The position numbers were made by a program, and so were the translations under genes. A stretch of 64,000 bases of DNA from Carya illinoinensis (lineage: Eukaryota > Streptophyta > Magnoliopsida > Fagales > Juglandaceae): positions 34,128,385 to 34,192,384 of the forward strand of contig NC_056759.1 of NCBI RefSeq assembly GCF_018687715.1. The letters run 5' to 3'. The notes beneath the pieces were generated by a model, which did no database searches, was not told the DNA's origin, and saw only the letters and a list, made by a program, of their open reading frames with translations. How positions within the stretch are numbered: position 1 is the first letter of the stretch; every line of letters begins with the position of its first letter. Positions 22,903 to 32,764 of the stretch are shown here, piece after piece.

Positions 22903-25100
22903 ATAATTATACAATTTTTTTTTTTTAAAATGAATTAATTTGGGTGTATTGGCTCAATCTGCTGATAAATAAAAGTCAAATCCATTGTGATTGTACTGCT
23001 TGCAGGGTTGAAATAATAGAAGCTGAAAGATGATATTTTTAGGTATTTAAGCTTAAACTCTAATCATCTAACTTCATATTGGAGGAAGTTAAAACTAGTA
23101 CTCCTCAAATTGATAGTATTTTATAGGTCAATTTCTTCCATTTCAAAGCCTAAAAATCAATTCATAGAACAGCTGGTGCATTTGTGATCAAAACAAGTTA
23201 TTTGCAGCTGTCAAGAAAAAATATCTTGTGCATTTGTTATTTGTACAAGTATCCTTAACTCTTATTAAATATGCTTGCTTAAAAAGAAAAAATGTTGTTT
23301 GTAGCTGAGCTAAAACTGTCCTGTCTTCTTCAACTCAAATTGATAGTATTTTACAGGTCAAAGTCTTCTTTTTCAAAGCCTAAAAGTCAGCTAGAGCATT
23401 TATAATCAAAACAAATTGTTTGCAGCTGTGAAGAAAAAATATACTTGTGCATTTTTTATACGTACAACTATCTTTTAACTCTAATTAAATATGCTTGTTT
23501 AGGTTAAAAAGTAATTTGATGATAAATTTAGGATTGTAATTGAGTCGAGTTGAACTGATCTTTGAATTGTCAAGTTTAACTTGGTTGCTCGCCTTGATGA
23601 ATTGAGCTCTTAGCTTGAATTCAACCCGAAAATGATATTGAGTTGAGCTAAGAGTTAGCTCGACTTAAGTTGTTTATTTTCTATTTTTTAAATAAAATAT
23701 AATAACTAAAAAATTAGAGAAATTGCAAAAAAAATTTAAATTTTATAGAGGTTTTACAACTAAGAAGTAGACTCTCTTGAATTATAAAAGTGCATAAATT
23801 ACGGCTACAGAAATTACTATTACGATACATATAGTATAATAGTATGAAGAGTGTTATAGCTATAAAGAGATTACACACAAATAATTTTAAAAATTGTTGT
23901 GGTTTTATATGATCTATCAAATCTGTTTTACAATAAAAATAATTTTATAATCTAATAAATCACATTAAATCATATTTGTTTGTAGAATTATTTTTGTATA
24001 ATTATTTTATAACTAGAATATTTTTCTAATAATATATGTCAACACTTCATAAATAGTTATGAGTGCTAGTATATAAAATTATTAAATTCTATTAAAGAGA
24101 GAGAGAGAGAGAAATATATATATATACACATTTATTGATACGTAATTGAGTTTTAATTGAATCGAACTAACGAGTTTAATCTAATATAATTAAGTGGGCC
24201 TTAACCTTAATGAGCCTTAATCGTGTTTAATTGGGTTTTGTATCATTTACTAGTTAATGGATTTTTTTTATTTTTTTTTAATAAACGAGTTTTTTTTCTC
24301 ATAATCGAGTTGGATTTGAGTTCGACGGTATCAAGCAAAACTATCGAATTACTGTTAAGAATTTGACCTTATCTTGTTCAACCTAGGTTGTCCAATCGAC
24401 CTTGTCACACTCGTTAGTTGTTAGGCCCAAAATTGATCTGTCAAGTTGGAAAACCAAAAAAGTCACTAATTAAAGGGTAGAATTAAAAACTCAGTCATCA
24501 ATCTGCCGATGCCGATATATATATATATATATCTATATATAGAGCGGGTAAGTTTAATTAAAAAGTTAGCCCCAGGACCCTAAGTTGGAAATTGTAGGTT
24601 GCCATCACATTGACACCGATGTTAGGAATAGGGTGTGATCACATCGTTTTCAACGACACCATTGTGGCTGTCGTTTTGGAATGAAAAGAGTCATTATTTA
24701 TATAATAAAATCCAGTCGAATTTCAATTCTCAATAGCAGTCAGGTCAAATCCAGAACAACGTACACTCCTATTTTTTCCCTGATTTCCAATGATGTCGTC
24801 GCAAATAATATGACCAACCTCCATAGATAATATAAAATAATCCGTATGGTAATATCAAAACGTGCTATCTTTTCAGCGCATCCAAAACTTGACCGAAAGT
24901 TAGAAGAGTTTTGAAGCTTGAGTAATACTTTGGCCACCGCTGGCCCCTTTTTTTTTTTTTTCTTCTTCATAAACATCAAGAATAAATTATTTAATATTAT
25001 TATAAATTATTTATATTTTTTTAAAATATTAAATATGATTCGAAAAAAAAAAAAAAAAAAAAAAATTTGCCTAGCGGTGGCTCTAGTTGTACTCTTGAAG
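22903..25100. other. Intergenic, degenerate repeats, no gene
   Basis: AT-rich. It contains an imperfect direct duplication (23105-23282 and 23335-23503). 23520-23690 and 24130-24420 are rich in GAGTTGAGCT/CGAGTT words of the kind seen in old hAT-like non-autonomous elements. Microsatellites occur at 24096-24125 (GA/TA) and 24517-24541 (TA). No coding sequence was recognised. Confidence 0.5.
23105..23503. repeat. Imperfect tandem duplication, about 230-bp spacing
   Basis: The two copies share TCAAATTGATAGTATTTTA, AGGTCAA, TTTCAAAGCCTAAAA, ATCAAAACAA, TTTGCAGCTGT and ATTAAATATGCTTG in the same order. They differ by substitutions and small indels, so the duplication is old. Confidence 0.75.
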
Positions 25101-25112
25101 CTTCCGTGTATG

Positions 25113-25120
25113 TATATAAA
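25113..25120 (+). promoter_or_regulatory. Putative TATA box of the PP2-B-like gene
   Basis: TATATAAA lies 122 bp upstream of the chosen ATG at 25242, a reasonable distance for a TATA element plus 5' leader. The AT-rich context means a chance match is possible. Confidence 0.45.
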
Positions 25121-25241
25121 TATGACAAATGTATCGTCAAGAACTTCAGAGGCAAAGAATTTTAAGACCCAGAGAAACCCAAGACAAATATATTAGTTTT
25201 GATTCTCATTTAGTTGTTCAAGATTTTGTGTCAAAACTCGA

Positions 25242-26453
25242 ATGGGAGAAGGCATGGGCATGGAGATGTTGCCAGAAGATTGTGTTTCCACAATTCTGTC
25301 CTACACTTCTCCATCAGATGCATGCAGGTCTTCAATCGTGTCCTCTACCTTTCGTTCCGCGGCACAGTCCGATGATGTGTGGGAGAGGTTTTTGCCGGAT
25401 GATTACGAGCATGTTGTCTCCAGGTTGGTCACTCCTCTGACGTTTGCTAAAAAGAAGGAGCTTTTTCTTCTTCTCTGCAATCCGGTTCTCATAGATGCTG
25501 GCAAGAAGGTAGGTTTGAAGTGATCTCCAAAACCCCTCATTTTTCTCACTCTCATGATCTCATGCACATCTTCTCTGCATACCTCTTCACCATGCATCTC
25601 TTAGCTCAGATACTCTTTGCTCCGAAGAACTTTGAAGTTTGCAAAAGAGAAGTGTTACATATTCAATACAACATAGAGCTTCAAAGCTGTTAGAGAAGAT
25701 CTGTGGATGAGAAAACTAAAATTAAGCATACATCTCTCAATTATACCTTCTGTCTATTTTCCTAAAAAAAAAAAAAAAAACAGAGCTTTAAGTTGGAGAA
25801 ACATTCTGGCAAAAAGTCCTATATGCTGTCTGCAAGAGAACTTTCCATTACATGGAGCGACGAACCCCTCTATTGGAGCTGGAGATCCATACCCGAATCA
25901 AGGTTGCTTTTCTCTTCTTCTTTTCTGATACAGAGAGAGAGTGGGGAGCAAACAACAAAGCATCCAACTTCATTTTTTCTTCAACAGGTTCTCGGAAGTG
26001 GCTGAGCTCAGAACAACAAATTGGTTAGAAATCCATGGCAGAATCAAAACTCAAAATCTATCTCCAAATACAACGTATGGTGCTTATCTTGTATTGAAAA
26101 TTTATGATCGTGCATATGGGTTGGATTCAATACCATCTGAAATATCAGTCTCAGTGGGTGACAAAATATGCAATGGCACGGCTTATCTGCGTCATGGGGA
26201 TCGAAAGAAACAACAGATGGAATCCCCGTTTTATATAAACAGCATCGAGATGTTGAGAAAGAGAGTGGCGGAAGGAGACGGCCGAGAGGTCCCAAGAGAG
26301 AGAGATGATGGGTGGATGGAGATTGAGCTGGGGGAGTTCTTTAGTGGGGAAGATTCTGAGGAGGTGAAGATGAGTTTGATGGAGGTCAAGGGATATCAAT
26401 TGAAAGGAGGACTGGTCATTGAAGGAATTGAAGTGAGGCCGAAAGACCAATGA
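25242..26453 (+). CDS. F-box protein PP2-B-like (F-box + Nictaba-type lectin), 3 exons
   Basis: Exons are 25242-25508, 25784-25902 and 25988-26453. All junctions are GT-AG and the phases join to give 283 residues, normal for the PP2-B group. Residues 7-50 form the F-box (MLPEDCVSTILSYTSPSDAC, then SSTFRSAAQSDDVWERFLP). The second and third exons give the phloem-protein-2 lectin domain: SYMLSARELSITWSD, YWSWRSIPESRFSEVAEL, WLEIHGRIKT, YGAYLVLKI and GWMEIELGEFF. Members act as substrate receptors of SCF ubiquitin ligases and may bind N-glycans through the lectin part; the target here is unknown. Two in-frame ATGs (25242 and 25260) precede the F-box and the first was taken. Exon 2's acceptor follows a run of about 17 A with few pyrimidines, so splicing efficiency there deserves a check. 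Confidence 0.9.
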
Positions 26454-26709
26454 AATGAAGGATTATTTGCTCTGGATTGAGGGAGAAAACAAGTGCTGCA
26501 GAGGGTTTAGGTATCAAGGTGTTTGCTTTTACATGGTGTTTCAATTGATTCTTTCATTTGTTTTTCATGTTAAAGTGAAAATTGTGTAATTAGAAGGAAG
26601 AGGGTGTTAAAAAAAAGGAGATAAGATGATTTTTGCTTTTGGAATTCAAAGGAAAGCAGAGGAAATTCTGTTCCATGTATATATTTTTACACAAGGAGAC
26701 AAAGGATTG

Positions 26710-26768
26710 TCTAAATAGTATAAAGGAAGGGAATTTCACCCATGTGCTGATGTTTTATACTATTTAGA
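26710..26768 (+). other. Perfect 15-bp inverted repeat 3' of the PP2-B-like gene
   Basis: TCTAAATAGTATAAA (26710-26724) and its exact reverse complement (26754-26768) flank a 29-nt loop, about 260 bp after the stop codon. It could be a hairpin in the 3' UTR or the relic of a small MITE. Confidence 0.6.
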
Positions 26769-26769
26769 T

Positions 26770-28244
26770 TACATTCATGCAACTAACACATGAGAGTCTC
26801 TTCTGCGAGTGTGGACTATCAAAATTTTAGGAGTAATGCTACGAGGTTTGGGCATCTCATGGACTCTGATGAATGATCTTGCCCAGACATACTTTAGCAC
26901 TGTTTTTTATGCCGAGTCTTTCTACTTGCAAGCCGACATGAAGATTACACCACTCGAACTACTTACGTGACAACATTTTATTTATTTAAAGAAATTTTAC
27001 ATTTGCTATAAACTAACAATATTATCTTTTAGAGTACTGAACTAAAACTCTTGAAATTGAGACGTCAAAAACACCCACAGCGTTGAGGGTGATGTGATCT
27101 TAGTTTACAAGTATCCCAAGTTATCATAGAGTTCCGGGACAGACTTGGGGCCTATATTCTATTCTCCTCATGTTTCTTCCAAAACAATCTACGGCAAAGA
27201 AAATAAAGAAATAAAAAATAGAATTAACACAATCATACAATATCGATCCATCAACGTGTGACGTTGACATCTGCTTTTAGAACATAGCCCAAATCCCCTG
27301 AAATCATGCCTCATTTTGAGTGTCTTTGATGTCCTCGTGCGTTCCCATCATGTCGTCATACAAAACAAACCCAAAAAGGATGTCGTCATGTTAATAACAT
27401 TATTGTACAATCTGCTAAATACAGCATATTGTAACTCATTTCATGTGGAGGAGCATATGCCCTCATAGGAAAGAAAAGTTAAGAAAGGCAGGCTCTAGGC
27501 TCCATGGCTTGGCCGAGTAATACCTTCTACGAATGAGTTTAATTTAAAAAGACCAAGCTAGTAAAACCAATGAGCTGCTTAGGAAGCATGTGAACTGATC
27601 CCAAGTTGAAACCAAGCTTAAGATGTAAGAGAGCAAAAGAGTTGACTGTTTTTTCCCTACATAACAGGTTTTGGCGGGAGGCCAGAACTTAAAAAACCAG
27701 AGAAATATGATAGCTCCAGTACCTATTTGAACGCAGGCTAACCTACATGCAGAATTGCTCCTGCAACTGACAAAATTTTTTACCAAGGTTCTATATTTCA
27801 AGTTGAAAGATCAAGCTGCATATGATAATTGGCATTGGTGATAGCAGAAGAACGAGGTACTAAATCAGTAGACACAAAAGTTTGATCCAAAAAAGATGTT
27901 ATGAATTATATACTTCTTAAGAGACAACCAAACAGAAAATAACAAGATATATGTTCAAACTTTACTGCAGCAGATACATTGGGAGATCTCAATGTTTTTT
28001 GAATGATGGCGTTTCATTAGCTGTTGAAGATCTCATATCAACAACATCTGCATATATCTTCCTTCCATTCCTTACAGAATCTCAAGAGAGGAAAGGCTCT
28101 GAGACAAAAGATACAAAAACTTGGGGGTCTAATTTATAAGGCAGGGATGTTTCAAACTTGACATCCATGCTGGTGAGAACATTCTGTGTGTCAATCTCTC
28201 AAAACTTTATCCGGCTATGAGTACAAAATCTTCAAACAAGAATA
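26770..28244. other. Intergenic, no gene recognised
   Basis: Unique-looking AT-rich sequence with only short ORFs (for example 27544-27801 minus and 27951-28139 plus), none with a recognisable domain. Confidence 0.45.
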
Positions 28245-28640
28245 TGCTTAAATTACCTTAAAAATATGCTTATAAAGTACAGGAATTTGGGAAAGAAAGC
28301 CCCGGATGGGCTTCAAAACTTCCTCAGCTTATTCAGTATTGATGATTATATGCCAAGAGTTCAGACAACTGCCAAGGGTTCAGTTCTACCAGTTACATCC
28401 TCATGGGTTCTCGTCTTTTTCCACACTTCTTAATTCTAACCAAGGGGTCAACTCCTTTCTTAAAACAAGAAGTCAACAAAAATTAAACATTGACAGAAAT
28501 AGCAATAAGGTGTGAACATAAACACAAATCAATTCTGTTATTAACAGCACAAAAGTGGGTTTGAAAGCCTTAACTTTATACAAATATTGATGATTATATA
28601 TGCTTAGAGAATATGGGGTTGTAAAACCTCCTCGAGCTTA
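28245..28640 (-). repeat. F-box module 3' flank, copy 1
   Basis: This matches 30605-30890 (continuing at 44475): ATATGCTTATAAA.TACAGG, TTTTTCCACACTTCT.AATTC, AAACAAGAAGTCAACA and AATTCTGTTATTAA.AGCAC. It then runs into GAGAATATGGGGTTG. It lies downstream of the F-box gene at 29005-30207, on the same side as the other copies. Confidence 0.8.
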
Positions 28641-29004
28641 AATTCTTGAACAAAATGGGGAAAGAAATTAAGCTAACTCCGGACAATTTGCCTAAAGAAG
28701 CAATCCCAGACATATAATCATATGAGACTGCTCGAAAAAAATTTTAAAAAAATGGCACACTTTGTAAAAGACGTAAATGCAGAACACTAAGGCATCCTTT
28801 GAGAAAATTACAAATTTACAAGTGACATGGATTACAAATTTACGAATGAGCGAGCTTTATTCTTCAGAAGTGATATGGATTACAAATTTACCAGTAAGAC
28901 AGGCAATTAAAAAGGACATCCTTTGACAAAATTAACCACAAAATGTGGCCCAAGCACGTTTATCCTGTTTGAAATACAATTCCAGCAGATCTCCTAAACC
29001 ATTT

Positions 29005-30207
29005 TCAGGAATTATTCTGTTCTTCAGTTTCATTTCCCACCTTGACAGAAACTAAGGTCTCCATGAAAGTAATCAACTGCAACGTCATCGGTTCTCCATC
29101 AATTTGAAGATAGTTCATTTCTTTGGTAGAGGAGTCATACAAGAACAGTCGACCATCAGCACTTCCAAAAAACAGGGCATCATCCTTCCAAAACCCTAAT
29201 ACAGTGTCAAATCCTGTAAGAGGTCCCAGAGTATATATCTTCCTCCAAGATTCCTCGACGCCAAATTCACCCAACAACCATATATGAAAGCAAAAATCTG
29301 ACTGTTCTTCATCTGAGTTACGAACAGACAGAGCCACCGATTCATTCAACAAAAACAAGTCTCTCCAATTATAAAGCCCACTCCCAATAACTCTTTTATC
29401 TGGCATCGGTGTTCTAAGGAAAACCTCTTTGCTCATGTCAAATGATAAAATATACTCGCAGTCACCTTGTGCCGGCCATGAAGCCATTCCATTAGTGTCC
29501 GTCCTCGTACCCATAAAACCGTCGTAAATGAAACTGTACGGGACATCAAACCAGGGTTGACTATCAACATGTCTCCAAGAATTAGTACGTAAGCTATATA
29601 GGTCACTTTCGTACATGTATTTGCCTTTATAGTACAAAACGGAGGGATCAAACTCAAAGACGCGAAGTAGCCTGATTATCTTGTAGTCATTAGTCTTGGA
29701 ATCAAAACCGAATCTGATAGCATTACCAAAGCCGCAATCGTTACTACGAAGGCGGCGCAATGTTGATTCGGGTACAACCTTTGTTTCTTTAGTGGCAGGG
29801 TTCCATATAAAAATTTTCCAGGCATATTTATCGGACAGGCAGAGCAGGCCATCGCAAGAACCCACGACAAAAACGTGGACTTTCTCGTTGATCCCAAAAT
29901 ACGGAGGAGGCAAAGGTTGTGTAAGCGATACTTGGAGTGTTTGGTAAGAAAGAGTGGAGAGAAGATGATCTCTGGTAGTTTTATCTAGCCGGCTAAGGAG
30001 AAAAAGGGCATTCTTGTTCTTCTTTGAAGGGGAGCGATGGTGGAGGATGTGTTCTCTGATGAAGTCATGGCGAGTAATGAGAGCGTACCAGGATTTGCAG
30101 ACGCACTTGAACCGCAATAAAGAAACGACTGGCAGCGATAGCAGCGTCTGTAACACCAGGTCTTCCGGCAGTTCGTTGGCCATCGACGGCTTTCTGGGTT
30201 TCTTCAA
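29005..30207 (-). CDS. F-box/FBA (kelch-type associated) protein, copy 1
   Basis: Single exon, 400 residues, starting MKKPRKPSMANELPEDLV. Residues 12-58 are the F-box (ELPEDLVLQTLLSLPVVSLL, then RFKCVCKSWYALI). The rest is the F-box-associated domain, with CDGLLCLSDKYAWKIFIWNP, ATKETKVVPES, FGFDSKTNDYKIIRLLRVFE, SLRTNSWR and the late GEFGVEESWRKIYTLGPL. These proteins join SKP1-CUL1 ubiquitin ligases and recruit substrates through the C-terminal domain; the Arabidopsis CPR1/CPR30 group controls immune-receptor turnover, but no target can be named here. It is intact and closely similar to the gene at 47257. Compared with that gene it has a short insertion (residues near YYKGKYMYESD). The 5' flank to about 30480 is shared by all module copies. 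Confidence 0.93.
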   Translation of the reverse strand: MKKPRKPSMANELPEDLVLQTLLSLPVVSLLRFKCVCKSWYALITRHDFIREHILHHRSPSKKNKNALFLLSRLDKTTRDHLLSTLSYQTLQVSLTQPLPPPYFGINEKVHVFVVGSCDGLLCLSDKYAWKIFIWNPATKETKVVPESTLRRLRSNDCGFGNAIRFGFDSKTNDYKIIRLLRVFEFDPSVLYYKGKYMYESDLYSLRTNSWRHVDSQPWFDVPYSFIYDGFMGTRTDTNGMASWPAQGDCEYILSFDMSKEVFLRTPMPDKRVIGSGLYNWRDLFLLNESVALSVRNSDEEQSDFCFHIWLLGEFGVEESWRKIYTLGPLTGFDTVLGFWKDDALFFGSADGRLFLYDSSTKEMNYLQIDGEPMTLQLITFMETLVSVKVGNETEEQNNS

Positions 30208-30480
30208 CTTGGGTTACAAAGTGGAATAATTAAAATCGGTTGGATTAGGGTCTTCTTGATCAGAAGATTACAGTTCCAAAAAACTCAACTCAAGGCAGCA
30301 TACGCTCAGAAGATTACAACGTCTTCTTGGCTTCCTTCGGGAGATCATGAAATGATGGAACGGAATGGAGTTAGAAACTCAGTTTTGTTGTGGGAAATGC
30401 AGTTAGGATGACAGTTGACTACCGTTTGACTGAATGACTGAATTGAATAAAATAATCTTAACTTGAACGCTTAATATTGT
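30208..30480 (-). promoter_or_regulatory. F-box module 5' flank (promoter region), copy 1
   Basis: It shares TCTTCTTGATCAGAAGATTA, TACAACGTCTTCTTGGCTTC, CATGAAATGATG and GCAGTTAGGATGACAGTTGA with 45570-45760 and 48445-48690. Conservation of about 250 bp upstream of three copies suggests the promoter was duplicated with the gene. No TATA box was assigned. Confidence 0.55.
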
Positions 30481-30604
30481 AGATTATGAATTTTATGATC
30501 TTGATAGAAATTTTAAAATAAAAATTATATTAAAAAATTATATTTTAATAATATTTTATTTAATTTTTAACTTTTATCTTATCAATATAATCGTACGAAA
30601 ATCT

Positions 30605-30890
30605 TCATATAAATATGCTTATATTACTTAAAAAATATGCTTATAAAATACAGGAATTTATAAATTACCGGATGGATTCTCCTATTTTTCCACACTTCTA
30701 AATTCTAACAAAGGGGTCAACTCCGTTCTTAAAACAAGAAGTCAACACAAATCAAAACATTGACAGAAACAGTTTGACTGAAATAACAGTAATGTTTACA
30801 CCAAAATCAATTCTGTTATTAAAAGCACAAAAATTGGTTTGAAAGCTGCTCACTTTATGCAAACATTGATGACGATACATATGCTTCGAG
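30605..30890 (-). repeat. F-box module 3' flank, copy 2 (left of LINE insertion)
   Basis: Near-duplicate of 28245-28600. It ends at ATATGCTTCGAG (30879-30890), and the expected continuation, AGAATATGGGGTTG, is found at 44484. The 13.6 kb between is inserted sequence. Confidence 0.8.
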
Positions 30891-31624
30891 ATGCTACCTC
30901 TACCTCTCTGTTCTTGTTGAAGGTAGAATGTTGCCACAGTAATAGGGTGCGGCGAAATAACTGTGATTTTCGGTGCTCTCAAATTGGCGATTTTGGCGAT
31001 TTCCTTTTTTTGAATTTTTGTGTTTGTGAGGCCCTAGGGCTGCATGGCTGCCTCCAGGCCCTGGCTGGTCTTATGGTGCCGGGGGATCGTGGGCGCTCTT
31101 TTGCTGATATGGTTGACGCATATGCCACTGTCTCTTCTGGAGGTGGTGGTTCCGTAGCGTGCTTCAAAAATGGTGGATAGGGAATTTTGTGTGGTTTTCT
31201 CTAATGAAGAGATTTTTCTATCAGCTCAACCTTTTAAGTATTTCTTGGTGATGGAATTTCTTCGACAAAAGCCTTCTCTTGATGTTATTAGGTCTTGCAG
31301 GGGTCTTCTGAATCAGCCTGTGGTTTCTTCTATGAGAAGGCCAATGAATGTATTTGTTAGGTTTTCTAATGAAAAAGATTTCATAAAAGCTTTTGCACGT
31401 GAATCTTGTGAGGTAGATGGTGTTTATTATAGGGTCTTCCATTGGACTACGAATTTCTATGAAGAGACTGAACCTTCTTTGGTGTTGGTATGGGTTTCCA
31501 TTCCAACATTACCACCGAATTTTTATCATGAGGTGTTCCTTCATAATATTGTTAGCCCTCTTGGTAAATTTTTACGTCAGGATAATAGTACTAATTGTGC
31601 TACTAGAACGGATGGGGCTTAAGT

Positions 31625-32016
31625 TGTTGCAGATGGAGACAAAAAGAAAATAAAAAGAGAAAACGGTGAGTCATGCACCGTTTGTCCCTTTATCATATTA
31701 GGCACCGATTGCACCGAAAAATATTTTAGGCTGTTCTCTCCTATAAATAGGAGAGAGCTCAGTTGAGGTGTGTGTGCGGACAGAGTGTAGCAGAGAGAAA
31801 ACAGAGAGTGTGCTGCATGTGTGTGCAGACAGAGTGTGGGAGAGAAATAAGAGAAAAACAGAGTGGGTGAGTAGAGAGAGTTTACAAGAGAGATTTTGTA
31901 AAAAATAATTTCATAGTGAAATTACAGCAGCTGTGGACATAGGCAATTGTCGAACCACGTTAAATTTCGTCCCTCCTTTATTTATAATCATCTCTGTGTC
32001 AGAACAGCTCCCAACA
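31625..32016 (+). repeat. 5' LTR of the Copia element
   Basis: 392 bp, TGTTGC...CCCAACA. A probable TATA box, TATAAATA, sits near 31742-31749 within CTCCTATAAATAGGAGAGAG, matching the usual U3/R layout. In the 3' LTR the same site is changed to TGTAAATA. Confidence 0.92.
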
Positions 32017-32427
32017 ACTAGTATCAGAGCTCTGGTTCGAGCTGTCTGAAAATTTAAGTTGCTCAAAATTAATTTTTGACAACTCCACGGTGTTCCTCGC
32101 GTCAAGACGAATCCGTTGCCGCAAACGGAATCGAAAACGGAGGTCGGACGAGCCCACACGCGCCCCTAGAAGATTGGCGCGTGCATCTGCTGCAACCCAC
32201 GTGCCCCCACGCGCTCCGGAGGTTGAAGATGCGTGCACCACACGCGCCCTCACGTGCTCCAGAGGTTGAAGACGCGTGAAGGACACGCGCCCCCACGAGC
32301 CCTATAGAAGATCAGCGCGTGAAATACACGCGCCTCACTCTCCCCCACATGCACACAGTGTTGTAGCGCGTGTAAGACACGCGCCCACTCGCACTGTGCA
32401 GCCCGTGCGAGTGACACGCACTAGACA

Positions 32428-32693
32428 GATCAGAACCGTCCGTTTTTCAGATCTGTTTTGGGCTAGATCTAAGTCATTCGGAGTCCGATTTCAACGATCA
32501 AATAGTGCTTTCCAACTATTTGGATCATTCCGGACTCATCCGTACGGTCGAAATTTTGAGATTCACCATCAGTACATTGGATCTGAACCATCCACGTGTT
32601 ACAGATCATTTTGGGCTAGATCACGCTAGTTGGAGTTCCATCGCGACGATCAAATAGTGCTGACAAACTATTTGGATCATTCCGGACTCATTT
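32428..32693 (+). repeat. 152-bp duplication in the Copia leader
   Basis: Copies start at 32428 and 32580. They share GAACC.TCC, CAGATC..TTTTGGGCTAGATC, CGATCAAATAGTGCT and ACTATTTGGATCATTCCGG. It lies between the primer-binding site and the gag start, next to a GC-rich stretch (32150-32400) dense in CACGCGC words. Confidence 0.8.
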
Positions 32694-32764
32694 CTAGCTA
32701 ATTCGAGTGTTTCGGACGTAACGGTGATCTTTGTTTGTTTAAATTTGAACTCATTTGTAAAGTT

